Below are positions 16,667 through 25,507 of a stretch of 64,000 nt of DNA, one piece after another; within the stretch, counting starts at the first letter, position 1, and each line of letters opens with the position of its first letter. The notes under the pieces are model-generated. The model saw only the letters and a program-made list of their open reading frames with translations, searched no databases and was not told where the DNA came from. The stretch spans positions 1 through 64,000 of the forward strand of contig CAJUFI010000021.1 in assembly GCA_910585665.1 (NCBI GenBank), given 5' to 3'. The position numbers and the translations under genes are program-made. This stretch comes from an uncultured Acetatifactor sp. GTDB lineage: Bacteria; Bacillota; Clostridia; Lachnospirales; Lachnospiraceae.

Positions 16667-18058
16667 CTACGGATTTTCATCCGCCCTCTTATCTGTCTGC
16701 ATGTTCTCATAGAACCTACAGCCGCAGCGCCCGTTCTCCTTGACCTCATAAAGGGCGGCATCGGCTTTCTTATATAAATCTTCATCGAACCCATGTTCGG
16801 AGAAGGCCACGCCCACGCTCAGGGACACCTTCGGCAGATCGTCCGTGGGATTCTGCAGCACCTCATTCATGAAGCGCACTTTCTCAGCGACGACTTCCTG
16901 TATCTTCGGCATGGCATCCGTCAAAATCACGGCGAATTCATCTCCGCCGATCCTGGCAGGATAGTCCGTGGCACGGAAATTCTCCTCCAAAAGCTTCGCC
17001 ACCATTTTCAGGACCCTGTCCCCCATCTCATGGCCGTATCCGTCATTGACCAGTTTGAACTTATCCACATCAATGATCATCAGGCCCAGATAGCCGTCTT
17101 TATCCCTCAGAAATACCTGCAGCCTGTCAAAAGCGCCCCGATTCATGATTCCTGTCAGCGCGTCGTGCTCTGCCCGGTAACTGAGCATGGCCTCATTGGT
17201 GGCGTTCAGCTCATAGATATCGTTATAGGTGAGCGCCAGGTACTTGAACTCATAGGAACCCGACACGCTCAGCTTCTTCTGTCCTTCTATGTTCTTGATA
17301 TAGATTTTCAGAGGCTTAATCACCAAAATGATAATCAGGAAAAAGGTCAGGATGTTCTCTATGAACAATATGGTGATCAGAATCCGCTGTTCTGTCATGG
17401 TGCGCTTCAGTTTCAGCACGCTGTCCCGCTGATTCTGCAGAGTGTCCTCCACAATAGCGTCCAGGAAATAGGCCACATTGCCGTTGATGGATTCCTTTTC
17501 CTGCCGGTAGCCATCCCCGAAGACCATGTCCTGGGCTTTCTCTATCATCTCCTCCCTGTCCAGCGCCGCGTCAGCCTCCTTCAGCTCCATCTCCCTCACA
17601 TCGGCAGGCAGGCTGTCCATGTCATAGCCCTGGGCCACGGATATCAGCTTCATGGCATATATCTCCCGCTCCATCAGCCGATTGGAATTCTCCAGGGCCT
17701 GCTCCAGATATCCGTAATCCTCACTGCTGATATGATAGTCTTTCATCTGCTCCAGGGCCGTGTCCCTGCGCCTGACCGTATAGGCCTCCTCAAAATAGGC
17801 GTCCATGCATTCCCTGTCCATGGTCACCGCATACAGGCGCACCTGCTCCGTGAGATAATCGGAGCCGTCCCGCACCAGGCCTGCATTCCCCTCACAGCCG
17901 ATATAATCCTCCATGGCGGATATCATGATATGATACCTCTGCGAAGCATGGAACGTGACCAGTATCAGAAATATGTAAAAAACACATGACACCGCCATCA
18001 TGCCGATGTTCGCTGTCCTTATCCGGATTCCTTTCAATGATTTCTTTTCCTTTTCCAT
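16667..18058 (-). CDS. Membrane diguanylate cyclase (GGDEF)
   Basis: 463 residues. An N-terminal membrane helix (about 17-37), an extracellular helical domain of about 170 residues, a second membrane helix (about 225-247), then a GGDEF domain. The active-site motif is intact (IGGDEFAVI), and an inhibitory RxxD site five residues upstream (RATD) suggests product feedback. It makes cyclic di-GMP from two GTP at the inner face of the membrane. It lies upstream of the DegS-like/LuxR pair in the same direction, separated by 66 bases, so the three may form one signalling operon. Confidence 0.93.
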   Translation of the reverse strand: MEKEKKSLKGIRIRTANIGMMAVSCVFYIFLILVTFHASQRYHIMISAMEDYIGCEGNAGLVRDGSDYLTEQVRLYAVTMDRECMDAYFEEAYTVRRRDTALEQMKDYHISSEDYGYLEQALENSNRLMEREIYAMKLISVAQGYDMDSLPADVREMELKEADAALDREEMIEKAQDMVFGDGYRQEKESINGNVAYFLDAIVEDTLQNQRDSVLKLKRTMTEQRILITILFIENILTFFLIIILVIKPLKIYIKNIEGQKKLSVSGSYEFKYLALTYNDIYELNATNEAMLSYRAEHDALTGIMNRGAFDRLQVFLRDKDGYLGLMIIDVDKFKLVNDGYGHEMGDRVLKMVAKLLEENFRATDYPARIGGDEFAVILTDAMPKIQEVVAEKVRFMNEVLQNPTDDLPKVSLSVGVAFSEHGFDEDLYKKADAALYEVKENGRCGCRFYENMQTDKRADENP

Positions 18059-18150
18059 CGCACTGCCCCCCGCAAATAAGGATGTCTCATATTTACCACG
18101 TTTCTATTATATATGAAATCGGGAAAAATAGATAGTTTTATTTTGCCCTG

Positions 18151-18873
18151 TCACAAGGGCTCTCTGGAAGGCAGCCCTGCCTTCCTGGGATATCTCGCCG
18201 GCGTCCTTTCCACTTTCCTTATGACGAACAGGCTCCTGTATATGTCCGAATGGGGCAGGGTGAATTCCACCCTGTCCTCCACCCTGCCGCCCAATGCCAC
18301 AAGGGCGGCCTTCGCCCCCTGGATCTCCGGAAGAGCATTCTCGGATTTATAGGCGATGAAAAGCCCGCCTTTCTTCACGAAAGGGATGCAGTACTCGGAT
18401 AAGGTAGAGAGGTTCGCGACGGCCCTGGACACGCACAGATCGAAACACTCCCGCAATCTTCCCGGCTTCGCGGAATCTTCGGCCCTGCCGTGAATCGTCC
18501 TGACGCCTTCAAGCCCCAGCTCCTCTATGACCGCCTCCAGGAACTGAATCCTCTTGTTCAGGGAGTCCAGCAGCGTCACCGAAAGCCCGGGAAAGGCGAT
18601 TTTCAGCGCAAGCCCCGGAAATCCCGCCCCTGTCCCCACATCCATCAGGTTCTCCGCCCCATTCACGTCGCAGGCCTTCACCAAAGACAGGCTGTCCACG
18701 AAATGCTTCTTCAGCACGTCCCGGTACGCCGTTATGGCCGTAAGGTTCATCCTCCCGTTCCATTCTACCAGCATCTCATAATATCTGAGGAACTGTTCCA
18801 GCTGCCTCTCCGACAGCGGAATGCCCAATTCCTCCAGATCCTTTCGAAAAATATCCGTGTCATACCGATCCAT
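18151..18873 (-). CDS. rsmG: 16S rRNA (guanine-N7) methyltransferase RsmG
   Basis: Methylates G527 of 16S rRNA using S-adenosylmethionine. The 240-residue product has the SAM-binding motif LMDVGTGAGFPGLALKI and the family signatures LDSLNKRIQFLE and VSRAVANLSTL. A start at 18873 has GGGAG about 10 bases upstream; the ATG at 18882 is too close to that site. In many Firmicutes rsmG lies next to mnmG. Here a chemoreceptor, a pump and a small alarmone synthetase lie between. Confidence 0.96.
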   Translation of the reverse strand: MDRYDTDIFRKDLEELGIPLSERQLEQFLRYYEMLVEWNGRMNLTAITAYRDVLKKHFVDSLSLVKACDVNGAENLMDVGTGAGFPGLALKIAFPGLSVTLLDSLNKRIQFLEAVIEELGLEGVRTIHGRAEDSAKPGRLRECFDLCVSRAVANLSTLSEYCIPFVKKGGLFIAYKSENALPEIQGAKAALVALGGRVEDRVEFTLPHSDIYRSLFVIRKVERTPARYPRKAGLPSREPL

Positions 18874-18995
18874 AGGATTCATTCTCCCAAATCAAATTGT
18901 CTGCAGCGATTCATCCACCTTTTACCATAACATATTCCGTCTTCTTCCACAAGTCAAAATCCTCTTTCTTCCAAACCAATATTTTAGGAATTAAG

Positions 18996-19024
18996 TAGAC
19001 AGATTGACAATAATCTATTATAAT
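18996..19024 (+). promoter_or_regulatory. Probable promoter of the chemoreceptor gene
   Basis: TAGACA (18996-19001), a 17-base spacer, then TATAAT (19019-19024), about 110 bases before the ATG. The long leader shows no recognised riboswitch. Confidence 0.6.
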
Positions 19025-19131
19025 CTACATATAAGATATTTCATGATCACTCGCAGATACCATGCCGATTCTCTATACATTCGACAATATAGCGAACCGG
19101 CATTGCCTGCGCAGAAATGTAGGAGGGTAAA

Positions 19132-20874
19132 ATGAAGAACCTAAAAATCAGATCTAAGCTCCTGTTGACTTTCATGTTGGTAATTATTCTCTTTTGCGGG
19201 ACAGTGGCAATCGCGATTGCCGGCCTGCAGGAGAACGAGGACAAATACTCGGAATTCTACAATGTTGAGTATCAGATCACCAATAAAGTCATGAGCATGC
19301 GCCGCGGACTACAGATTATAGTAAAGGATCTTTCCTTCCTCACCATAGAGAAGGATGCCTCCAGGAGGAACTCTTACCTGAGCGATCTCCAGAAGGAACT
19401 GAACTCTCTATCCGAAAACGCCACCTGGCTGATGGCAAATTTTACAGGCGACCAGGAACTGCTGAACTTGTTCGCCGCTGAGATACAGGAGGCCATAGCC
19501 CTTCAGGAAACCATCATCTCCACAACCGAAACCGATATGGTGAATGCGCAGGATATGCTTCTGAACGAATATCAGCCTTTGGTGGAGGAAGCGGTGAACA
19601 GCCTCATCCAGATCAGCTCCGTGGCAGAGCAGAGCGCGGAGACCAACTATCTGAGCACTGTGGATATGCAGGAGAATCTGGTGATTTTGCAGTTGGCCAT
19701 GGCCGGCATAGCCCTCTTTATTACCATCGCCCTCTCTACATACCTGACAAGGTCTATCACGAAGCCGCTGAGGGAGCTGGAGAAGTCTGCCGGACAGATC
19801 GTGGAAGGCAACTTCGACATCTCCATCGCCTATGAGTCGAAGGATGAACTGGGCAGCCTGGCGAAATCCTTCAAGAACATGACGCTTATCCTGGAGACCG
19901 TCGTCGTCGACGCTTCCAGGCTGTTGAGCGAGATGGCCAACGGCAATTTCGATGTGCGCACCAACGCCGAAGAAAGGTACGTGGGACATTTCCAGAACCT
20001 GCTGCTTTCCATCCGTAAGCTCAACAAGGACCTGAGCATCACATTGGGCCAGATCAATCAGAGCGCCGACCAAGTGGCTTCCGGTTCCGGCCAGGTGTCC
20101 AACGGGGCCCAGGCGCTGGCACAGGGCGCAACGGAGCAGGCTGCTTCCGTAGAGGAGCTGGCCTCCACCATCGCGAATATCTCCCATCAGGTCAAGAACA
20201 CCGCGGACAATGCCCTGGAGGCGAAGACCCAGTCAGGCACCGCCGGAAACGAAGCGGAAATCTGCAATGACCAGATGCGCGAAATGATCACGGCTATGGA
20301 AGAAATCGCACGTTCCTCCAACGAGATCAGCAAGATCATCAAGACCATCGAGGACATCGCTTTCCAGACCAATATCCTGGCCCTGAACGCGGCGGTAGAG
20401 GCAGCCAGGGCAGGCGAGGCAGGCAAAGGATTCGCCGTGGTGGCGGAGGAAGTCCGCAGCCTGGCCAGCAAGAGCTCCGTGGCTTCCAAGAATACCGCAG
20501 AGCTTATTGAGAGCTCCGTAAACGCCGTATCAAGAGGTTCCAAGATAGCAAGCTCCACAGCGGAGTCCCTGGTGAAGGTGGTGGATCAGGTTCGTGCCGC
20601 TTCCACAAAGGTGGATGAGATTGCCAACGCGGCAAAGGAACAGTCCGGTGCCATCGAACAGGTCACATTGGGCGTGGATCAGATATCCAGCGTGGTACAG
20701 ACCAATTCCGCCACCGCGGAACAGAGCGCGGCCGCCAGCCAGGAACTGTCCGAACAGTCTGCCATGCTGAAGAACCTGGTGGCAAAGTTCTCCCTCCGGG
20801 AAGAATATGCCTCAATGTCTAACTCACAGTCCAACTATAGTGCCCATTCCTCACAGATGATCAATCTGGACTGA
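19132..20874 (+). CDS. Methyl-accepting chemotaxis protein
   Basis: A 580-residue transmembrane receptor that controls CheA. It has an N-terminal membrane helix (about 9-31), an extracellular four-helix-bundle sensor (about 35-185), a second helix (about 186-208), a HAMP domain (RSITKPLRELEKSAGQIVEGN), and a long cytoplasmic coiled coil with the conserved tip (IEDIAFQTNILALNAAVEAARAGEAGKGFAVVA). The ligand is unknown. RBS GGAGGG precedes the ATG. It is a single gene between its own promoter and terminator, on the opposite strand from its neighbours. No flagellar genes occur in this window. Confidence 0.96.
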   Translation: MKNLKIRSKLLLTFMLVIILFCGTVAIAIAGLQENEDKYSEFYNVEYQITNKVMSMRRGLQIIVKDLSFLTIEKDASRRNSYLSDLQKELNSLSENATWLMANFTGDQELLNLFAAEIQEAIALQETIISTTETDMVNAQDMLLNEYQPLVEEAVNSLIQISSVAEQSAETNYLSTVDMQENLVILQLAMAGIALFITIALSTYLTRSITKPLRELEKSAGQIVEGNFDISIAYESKDELGSLAKSFKNMTLILETVVVDASRLLSEMANGNFDVRTNAEERYVGHFQNLLLSIRKLNKDLSITLGQINQSADQVASGSGQVSNGAQALAQGATEQAASVEELASTIANISHQVKNTADNALEAKTQSGTAGNEAEICNDQMREMITAMEEIARSSNEISKIIKTIEDIAFQTNILALNAAVEAARAGEAGKGFAVVAEEVRSLASKSSVASKNTAELIESSVNAVSRGSKIASSTAESLVKVVDQVRAASTKVDEIANAAKEQSGAIEQVTLGVDQISSVVQTNSATAEQSAAASQELSEQSAMLKNLVAKFSLREEYASMSNSQSNYSAHSSQMINLD

Positions 20875-20891
20875 TATAGTCTCATGAAAAT

Positions 20892-20938
20892 AAAAGATTG
20901 CCAGGCCTTTCCGAAGAGGAAGCCAGGCAATCTTTTTT
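20892..20938. terminator. Bidirectional terminator between converging genes
   Basis: AAGATTGCC and GGCAATCTT form a long stem with A-rich and T-rich flanks on the two sides, so it can end both the plus-strand chemoreceptor gene and the minus-strand MATE gene. Confidence 0.8.
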
Positions 20939-20946
20939 GCTTTCTG

Positions 20947-22323
20947 TCAATCCATCTCTGTCTTCTGTTCCCCTTCCATATGCCGGAACAATCTGATCAG
21001 CACCGCCGCCGCTATGATGGACAGGAGTACCTCTGAAGTCACCTGCGCGTAGGGCAGGCCATAAAGGGGGAATATCCGATTCAGAAGGAACAGGGCGGGA
21101 ATCTCGAAGACAATCTTCCTCAAGATGGCGAAAATCAATGCCTTGCTCCCCATGCCGGTGGACTGGAACACACCCACCGCCAGAAAATCCACGCACATAA
21201 AAGGAAGCTGCAGGCACATGCCACGCAGGAAATGTGACCCATATGCCACGATCACCTCATTGTCCATGAACATCCGAATCAGGGAGTCAGCGAAGACCAG
21301 ATAGCTCGCCAGAATGACCGCCACGGAACAGATCCCCAGTTTCATGCTGTAGATCACCGTATCCTTCATGCGGCGGTAGTTTCCGCTGGCGTAGGTATAG
21401 CCGATCAGTGGCAGGATGCCCTGGAACATGCCGAAGAACAGATTCAGCGGCACCATGTTCACCTTCTGGGCGATCCCCATGGAAGCCACCACGTCCGACC
21501 CGAAGGAGGCGGAAAAATTGTTCAGCAGCGTCATGCTGGTCACATTCAGCAGATTCTGAATGCAGGCCGGTATCCCAACCCCGCAGATGCCCAGGAAGAT
21601 GCCCTTGTCCAGGGAAAAAAGCTTCGGGGAGATGCACACATAAGTCTTCTCCCTGCGAACGAACAGTAAAACGAAGAAATATACACAGGCTGCCGTATTC
21701 CCCAGGAAAGTGGCAAGGCCCGCCCCTGCCGCGCCCAGATCCAGCCCCCAGGGAAGGATGAAGATAGGGTCCAAAATCATGTTCAGCACACATCCGCTGA
21801 TGGTCCCGATGCTGGCATGGAGCGTGGCTCCCTCCGAACGGACCATGTAAGCCATGACCACATTCAGGATGGCCGGCACGGCTCCGCAGCAGACCGTCCA
21901 CTGCATATACCCGTTGGTGGCGGCTACGGTGCTCTCCTCCGCTCCCAGCATCTGGAGCAGCCCTGTGCGGAACAGAATGCTTGCGCCTGAGAAAAGCGCC
22001 GCCGCGAAGACAGTACAGTAGAACCCCATGGCCGAGCAGCGCTTCACGGTCTGATAATCGTGCCTTCCCATGGCGCGGCTCATCATGCTGCTGGTGCCGA
22101 CACCAAAGAGATTGTTCACTGCGTTGAAGGCAAGCATCAGCGGCGCCACCAAAGTGACCGCGGCATTCTGGATTGGGTCGTTCAGCATCCCCACAAAATA
22201 GGTGTCCGCCAGATTGTAGATGATGGTTATCAGGGAACTGATGATCGTGGGGACTGCCATCAGGCGCACCGCTTTGGGAATCGGAGTAATTTCAAATAAT
22301 TCCGTCTTGTCCTGGTTTTTCAT
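20947..22323 (-). CDS. MATE-family efflux transporter
   Basis: A 458-residue integral membrane protein with about twelve hydrophobic segments in two pseudo-repeats, beginning PKAVRLMAVPTIISSLITIIYNLADTYFVGM, the typical MATE opening. It exports cationic or organic compounds using a Na+ or H+ gradient; the substrate cannot be told from sequence. RBS AGGAGAGG precedes the ATG. It lies 33 bases downstream of the small alarmone synthetase gene and may be co-transcribed with it. Confidence 0.95.
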   Translation of the reverse strand: MKNQDKTELFEITPIPKAVRLMAVPTIISSLITIIYNLADTYFVGMLNDPIQNAAVTLVAPLMLAFNAVNNLFGVGTSSMMSRAMGRHDYQTVKRCSAMGFYCTVFAAALFSGASILFRTGLLQMLGAEESTVAATNGYMQWTVCCGAVPAILNVVMAYMVRSEGATLHASIGTISGCVLNMILDPIFILPWGLDLGAAGAGLATFLGNTAACVYFFVLLFVRREKTYVCISPKLFSLDKGIFLGICGVGIPACIQNLLNVTSMTLLNNFSASFGSDVVASMGIAQKVNMVPLNLFFGMFQGILPLIGYTYASGNYRRMKDTVIYSMKLGICSVAVILASYLVFADSLIRMFMDNEVIVAYGSHFLRGMCLQLPFMCVDFLAVGVFQSTGMGSKALIFAILRKIVFEIPALFLLNRIFPLYGLPYAQVTSEVLLSIIAAAVLIRLFRHMEGEQKTEMD

Positions 22324-22356
22324 GAATATCCTCTCCTGTCTTCTTGCTCTTCCCTG

Positions 22357-23013
22357 TCAGCCCATGGAATTGATTTCATCATAGATCTGCTGCATCTCCA
22401 CATCGGCATGGAAGATGTCCTCCGCGATATTGGTCAGCCTCGTCCTTGTGGATTCCGTCACCTGCGCCTCCGTCTTATAGCGGAGCTGATGCTCCAGACT
22501 GGCCCAGAAATCCATGGCGATGGTCCTCATCTGGATTTCCACGGGGATAATCTGCTTCTCCGAAGACAGGAAAACAGGGATGGCCACAATCAAATGGTAG
22601 CTTCTGTAACCGTTTTTCTTCGGCTTGGATATGTAGTCCTTCTCCCTTACCGTCAATATATCATCCTGTTGTTTTAACATATTCGCTATTGCGTAGATAT
22701 CGTTGATGTAAGAACAGACGACACGGATGCCGCCGATGTCAGTGATCTCGTCCCGCATGATCTCATATTCCAGAGGGAGGCCCTTCTGCAGCATTTTGTT
22801 GCGGATGCTTTCAGGCTTCTTCAATCTGTGGGTGATATGTTGGATGGGGTTCCTGGCCTCTTTCAGTTCGAACTCCTGGCTCAGGTTCTCCAGCTTGGTG
22901 CAGATTTCCCGCATGGCGCAGGAATAAAGCATGGTCATTTCCTTGATTTCCGTGAAAGAGGTAGGAAAACCAACCTGCATAATATCAAATGCGATATTTT
23001 CATTTTCCTCCAT
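22357..23013 (-). CDS. Small alarmone synthetase (RelQ/YjbM type)
   Basis: 218 residues, a stand-alone RelA/SpoT synthetase domain without hydrolase or regulatory domains. Key motifs are DEITDIGGIRVVC, KPKKNGYRSYHLI (G-loop region) and VEIQMRTIAMDFWASLEHQL. It transfers pyrophosphate from ATP to GDP or GTP to form (p)ppGpp in response to envelope or other stress. A GGAGGT site precedes the ATG. The MATE pump follows, a pairing that could link stress signalling and drug export; this link is inference. Confidence 0.93.
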   Translation of the reverse strand: MEENENIAFDIMQVGFPTSFTEIKEMTMLYSCAMREICTKLENLSQEFELKEARNPIQHITHRLKKPESIRNKMLQKGLPLEYEIMRDEITDIGGIRVVCSYINDIYAIANMLKQQDDILTVREKDYISKPKKNGYRSYHLIVAIPVFLSSEKQIIPVEIQMRTIAMDFWASLEHQLRYKTEAQVTESTRTRLTNIAEDIFHADVEMQQIYDEINSMG

Positions 23014-23194
23014 GGCTTATTAAGACCTCCTTGCTACTTTTCCGAAAGCAGATATTTTGTGGTATTTATAAATGCCAACATTATATCATACCTGCCCTTC
23101 CCATGGAAAAAACCTAACGAAAGTTTACATATTTTTTATCCTCTGAAAATAATTCGTCTTTATTCTATATAAAAGAATACGGAATTTTGAAAAT

Positions 23195-25270
23195 TCATGT
23201 TCTGCCGTATCGCTCCAGATAGACCAGCAGCACGGAGATATCCGCAGGGGATACGCCGGATATCCTGGAGGCCTGTCCCACGGAGGCCGGGCGGAAGAAT
23301 TTCAGGTGCTGCCTGGCCTCCAGGCGCAGGGAGGGCACCTGGTCGTAGTCTATGTCACGGGGTATGAGCTTCTTCTCCATCTTCCTGTACTGCTCTACCT
23401 GGCGCTTCTGTCTCAGGATATAGCCTTCATATTTTATCTCAATCTCCACCTGCTCCGGCACCGCCGCGGGAAGCGGGACTCGGCCCCTGTCAATCTCCGC
23501 CAATGCTTCGTAGGAAAGCTCAGGGCGGCACAGCAGCTCGGCCAGGCTGGCGGCAGTCTTAAGGGCGGAGCTTCCATGGGCTTCCAGAAAATTCTGAATT
23601 TCCTTATTTGCTCCCACAAAGGTATCTTTAAGGCGGCCAATCTCCTCTTCTATCAGTCTCTCCTTTTCCAGAAGAGCCTGATATGCTTCCTCAGAGATAA
23701 GGCCTACTGCATACCCCTTCTTCCGCAGCCGCAGATCCGCGTTGTCCTGGCGCAGAAGCAGCCTGTACTCCGCCCGGGAGGTCATCATCCGGTAGGGCTC
23801 CCTGTTGTCCTTGGTCACCAGGTCGTCGATCAGTACGCCGATATAGCCCTCCGACCGGTCTATGGTCAGGGGCTCCTTTCCCAGGATGGACATGGCGGCG
23901 TTCACCCCGGCCACCAGACCCTGACAGGCAGCCTCCTCGTATCCGCTGCTCCCGTTGAACTGGCCCGCGCTGAACAGGCCCTTCACGGCGCGGAATTCCA
24001 GCGTGGCGTCCAGCTGTCCCGGGTGGATGCAGTCATATTCGATGGCATAGGCATTGCGGACTATTTTGCAGTGCTCCAGCCCGGGAACCGTCCTGTACAT
24101 GGCAAGCTGCACATCCTCAGGCAGTGAGGAGGACATACCGCCCACGTACATCTCATTGGTATGGAGCCCCTCCGGCTCAATGAAGACCTGATGGCGCTCT
24201 TTATCCGAAAATTTTACAACCTTGTCTTCAATAGAAGGGCAGTACCTTGGCCCTGTGCCTTCTATTATGCCCGCATAGATGGGGGATCTGTCCAGATTCC
24301 CGCGGATGATCTCATGGGTCTTTTCATTGGTGTAGGTGAGCCAGCAGGAGACCTGTTCCTTCTGTATGCTGTCAGGATCTGTGGAAAAAGAAAAGGGAAC
24401 TATCCTCTCATCCCCCCGCTGCTCTTCCATTTTGGAAAAATCTATACTGCGCCTGTCCATCCTGGCGGGGGTGCCTGTCTTGAAACGGCGGAGCTCTATG
24501 CCCATCTCTTTCAGGGACCTGGTCAGATGGTTGGCAGCCTGGAGGCCGTTGGGGCCTGTGTAGGTGATGGACTCCCCGCAGAGGCATCTGGCGCCCAGGT
24601 ATGTCCCCGTGCACAGGACTACAGCCTTGCATTCGTAGACCATTCCTGTAAAGGTCCTGACGCCTTTTATTTTTTTCAGATATCTATTCTTATTCCCCTT
24701 ATCTGTGCTGTCCGTTCTATTCTCACAGAAGCCTTCCTCTTCTTCGATTAAAAAATCATCCCTTGAAGAAGTCTCTTTGGAAGACGTATCCCGCCCCTCT
24801 GGATTTCCAGGCTTCCTTCCGGCTCCTTCCGCACTTTTCGAAAGATTGCCTGTCTGCCGGTCTTCTCTTATGTCCTCCCACAGAAGCTCACAGACTTCCG
24901 CCTGTTTTATGGTGAGATGCTCCTGATTCTCCAGCACTTTCCGCATGGCCCTGGAATACTCCGCCTTGTCCGCCTGTGCCCGCAGGGAATGGACGGCGGG
25001 GCCCTTGGACAGGTTCAGCATCTTGGACTGGATGAAGGTCTTGTCTATGTTCTTGCCCATCTCTCCCCCCAGCGCGTCCAGCTCCCTGACCAGATGCCCC
25101 TTGGAGGAGCCGCCCACATTGGGATTGCAGGGCATCAGGGCGATGCTGTCCACTGACACCGTAAAAATAACTGTCTCCAGCCCAAGCCTGGCACAGGCCA
25201 GCGCAGCTTCACAGCCCGCATGCCCGGCTCCTATCACACATACATCTGCTTTTTCCCGAAATTCAGTCAT
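23195..25270 (-). CDS. mnmG: tRNA uridine-5-carboxymethylaminomethyl modification enzyme MnmG, with insertion
   Basis: The FAD-dependent partner of MnmE in modifying wobble U34 of several tRNAs. It has the FAD-binding VIGAGHAGCEAALACARLG, the NPNVGGSSKGHLVRE block and the C-terminal GVSPADISVLLVYLERYG. At 691 residues it is about 60 longer than usual. The extra part, residues about 133-202 (24665-24874), is hydrophilic and low-complexity (Ser, Glu, Lys, Asp), placed between QAEV and the VVLCTGTYL segment. The rest aligns without gaps by eye, so the enzyme is probably functional. Confidence 0.95.
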   Translation of the reverse strand: MTEFREKADVCVIGAGHAGCEAALACARLGLETVIFTVSVDSIALMPCNPNVGGSSKGHLVRELDALGGEMGKNIDKTFIQSKMLNLSKGPAVHSLRAQADKAEYSRAMRKVLENQEHLTIKQAEVCELLWEDIREDRQTGNLSKSAEGAGRKPGNPEGRDTSSKETSSRDDFLIEEEEGFCENRTDSTDKGNKNRYLKKIKGVRTFTGMVYECKAVVLCTGTYLGARCLCGESITYTGPNGLQAANHLTRSLKEMGIELRRFKTGTPARMDRRSIDFSKMEEQRGDERIVPFSFSTDPDSIQKEQVSCWLTYTNEKTHEIIRGNLDRSPIYAGIIEGTGPRYCPSIEDKVVKFSDKERHQVFIEPEGLHTNEMYVGGMSSSLPEDVQLAMYRTVPGLEHCKIVRNAYAIEYDCIHPGQLDATLEFRAVKGLFSAGQFNGSSGYEEAACQGLVAGVNAAMSILGKEPLTIDRSEGYIGVLIDDLVTKDNREPYRMMTSRAEYRLLLRQDNADLRLRKKGYAVGLISEEAYQALLEKERLIEEEIGRLKDTFVGANKEIQNFLEAHGSSALKTAASLAELLCRPELSYEALAEIDRGRVPLPAAVPEQVEIEIKYEGYILRQKRQVEQYRKMEKKLIPRDIDYDQVPSLRLEARQHLKFFRPASVGQASRISGVSPADISVLLVYLERYGRT

Positions 25271-25507
25271 ATTCTAACTTTCTAAACCCCTTTTCTAAAC
25301 TGATTTCAAAAGTCTTCTTTCTTCCACTGATAAAAACTTCTCATTTTCATACCAGTCAGAAAGATTCCCTCAATCTCTTCCACATCCCCATCACAGCCGG
25401 CTGTGTGGGAGTAAATTTCACGCCACGCTTCAACATGCCGCCATGGGTCACCATTAAATACCCTCTCTATCAAAAATTCTCAGCCATGAATAAAATTATT
25501 ATGCCAA
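25271..25507. other. mnmE-mnmG intergenic stretch
   Basis: About 240 bases with no gene. A perfect CACAGCCGGCTGTG palindrome within a longer CCCA...TGGG hairpin lies near 25387-25410. It has no T-run and is not an obvious terminator; it may separate mnmE from mnmG expression. Confidence 0.35.

Noticed and set aside
19060..19075. Sigma-28-type promoter (GCCGAT) before the chemoreceptor
   Set aside because: The -10-like GCCGAT has no matching upstream TAAA at the right spacing; the TAGACA-TATAAT pair is better.
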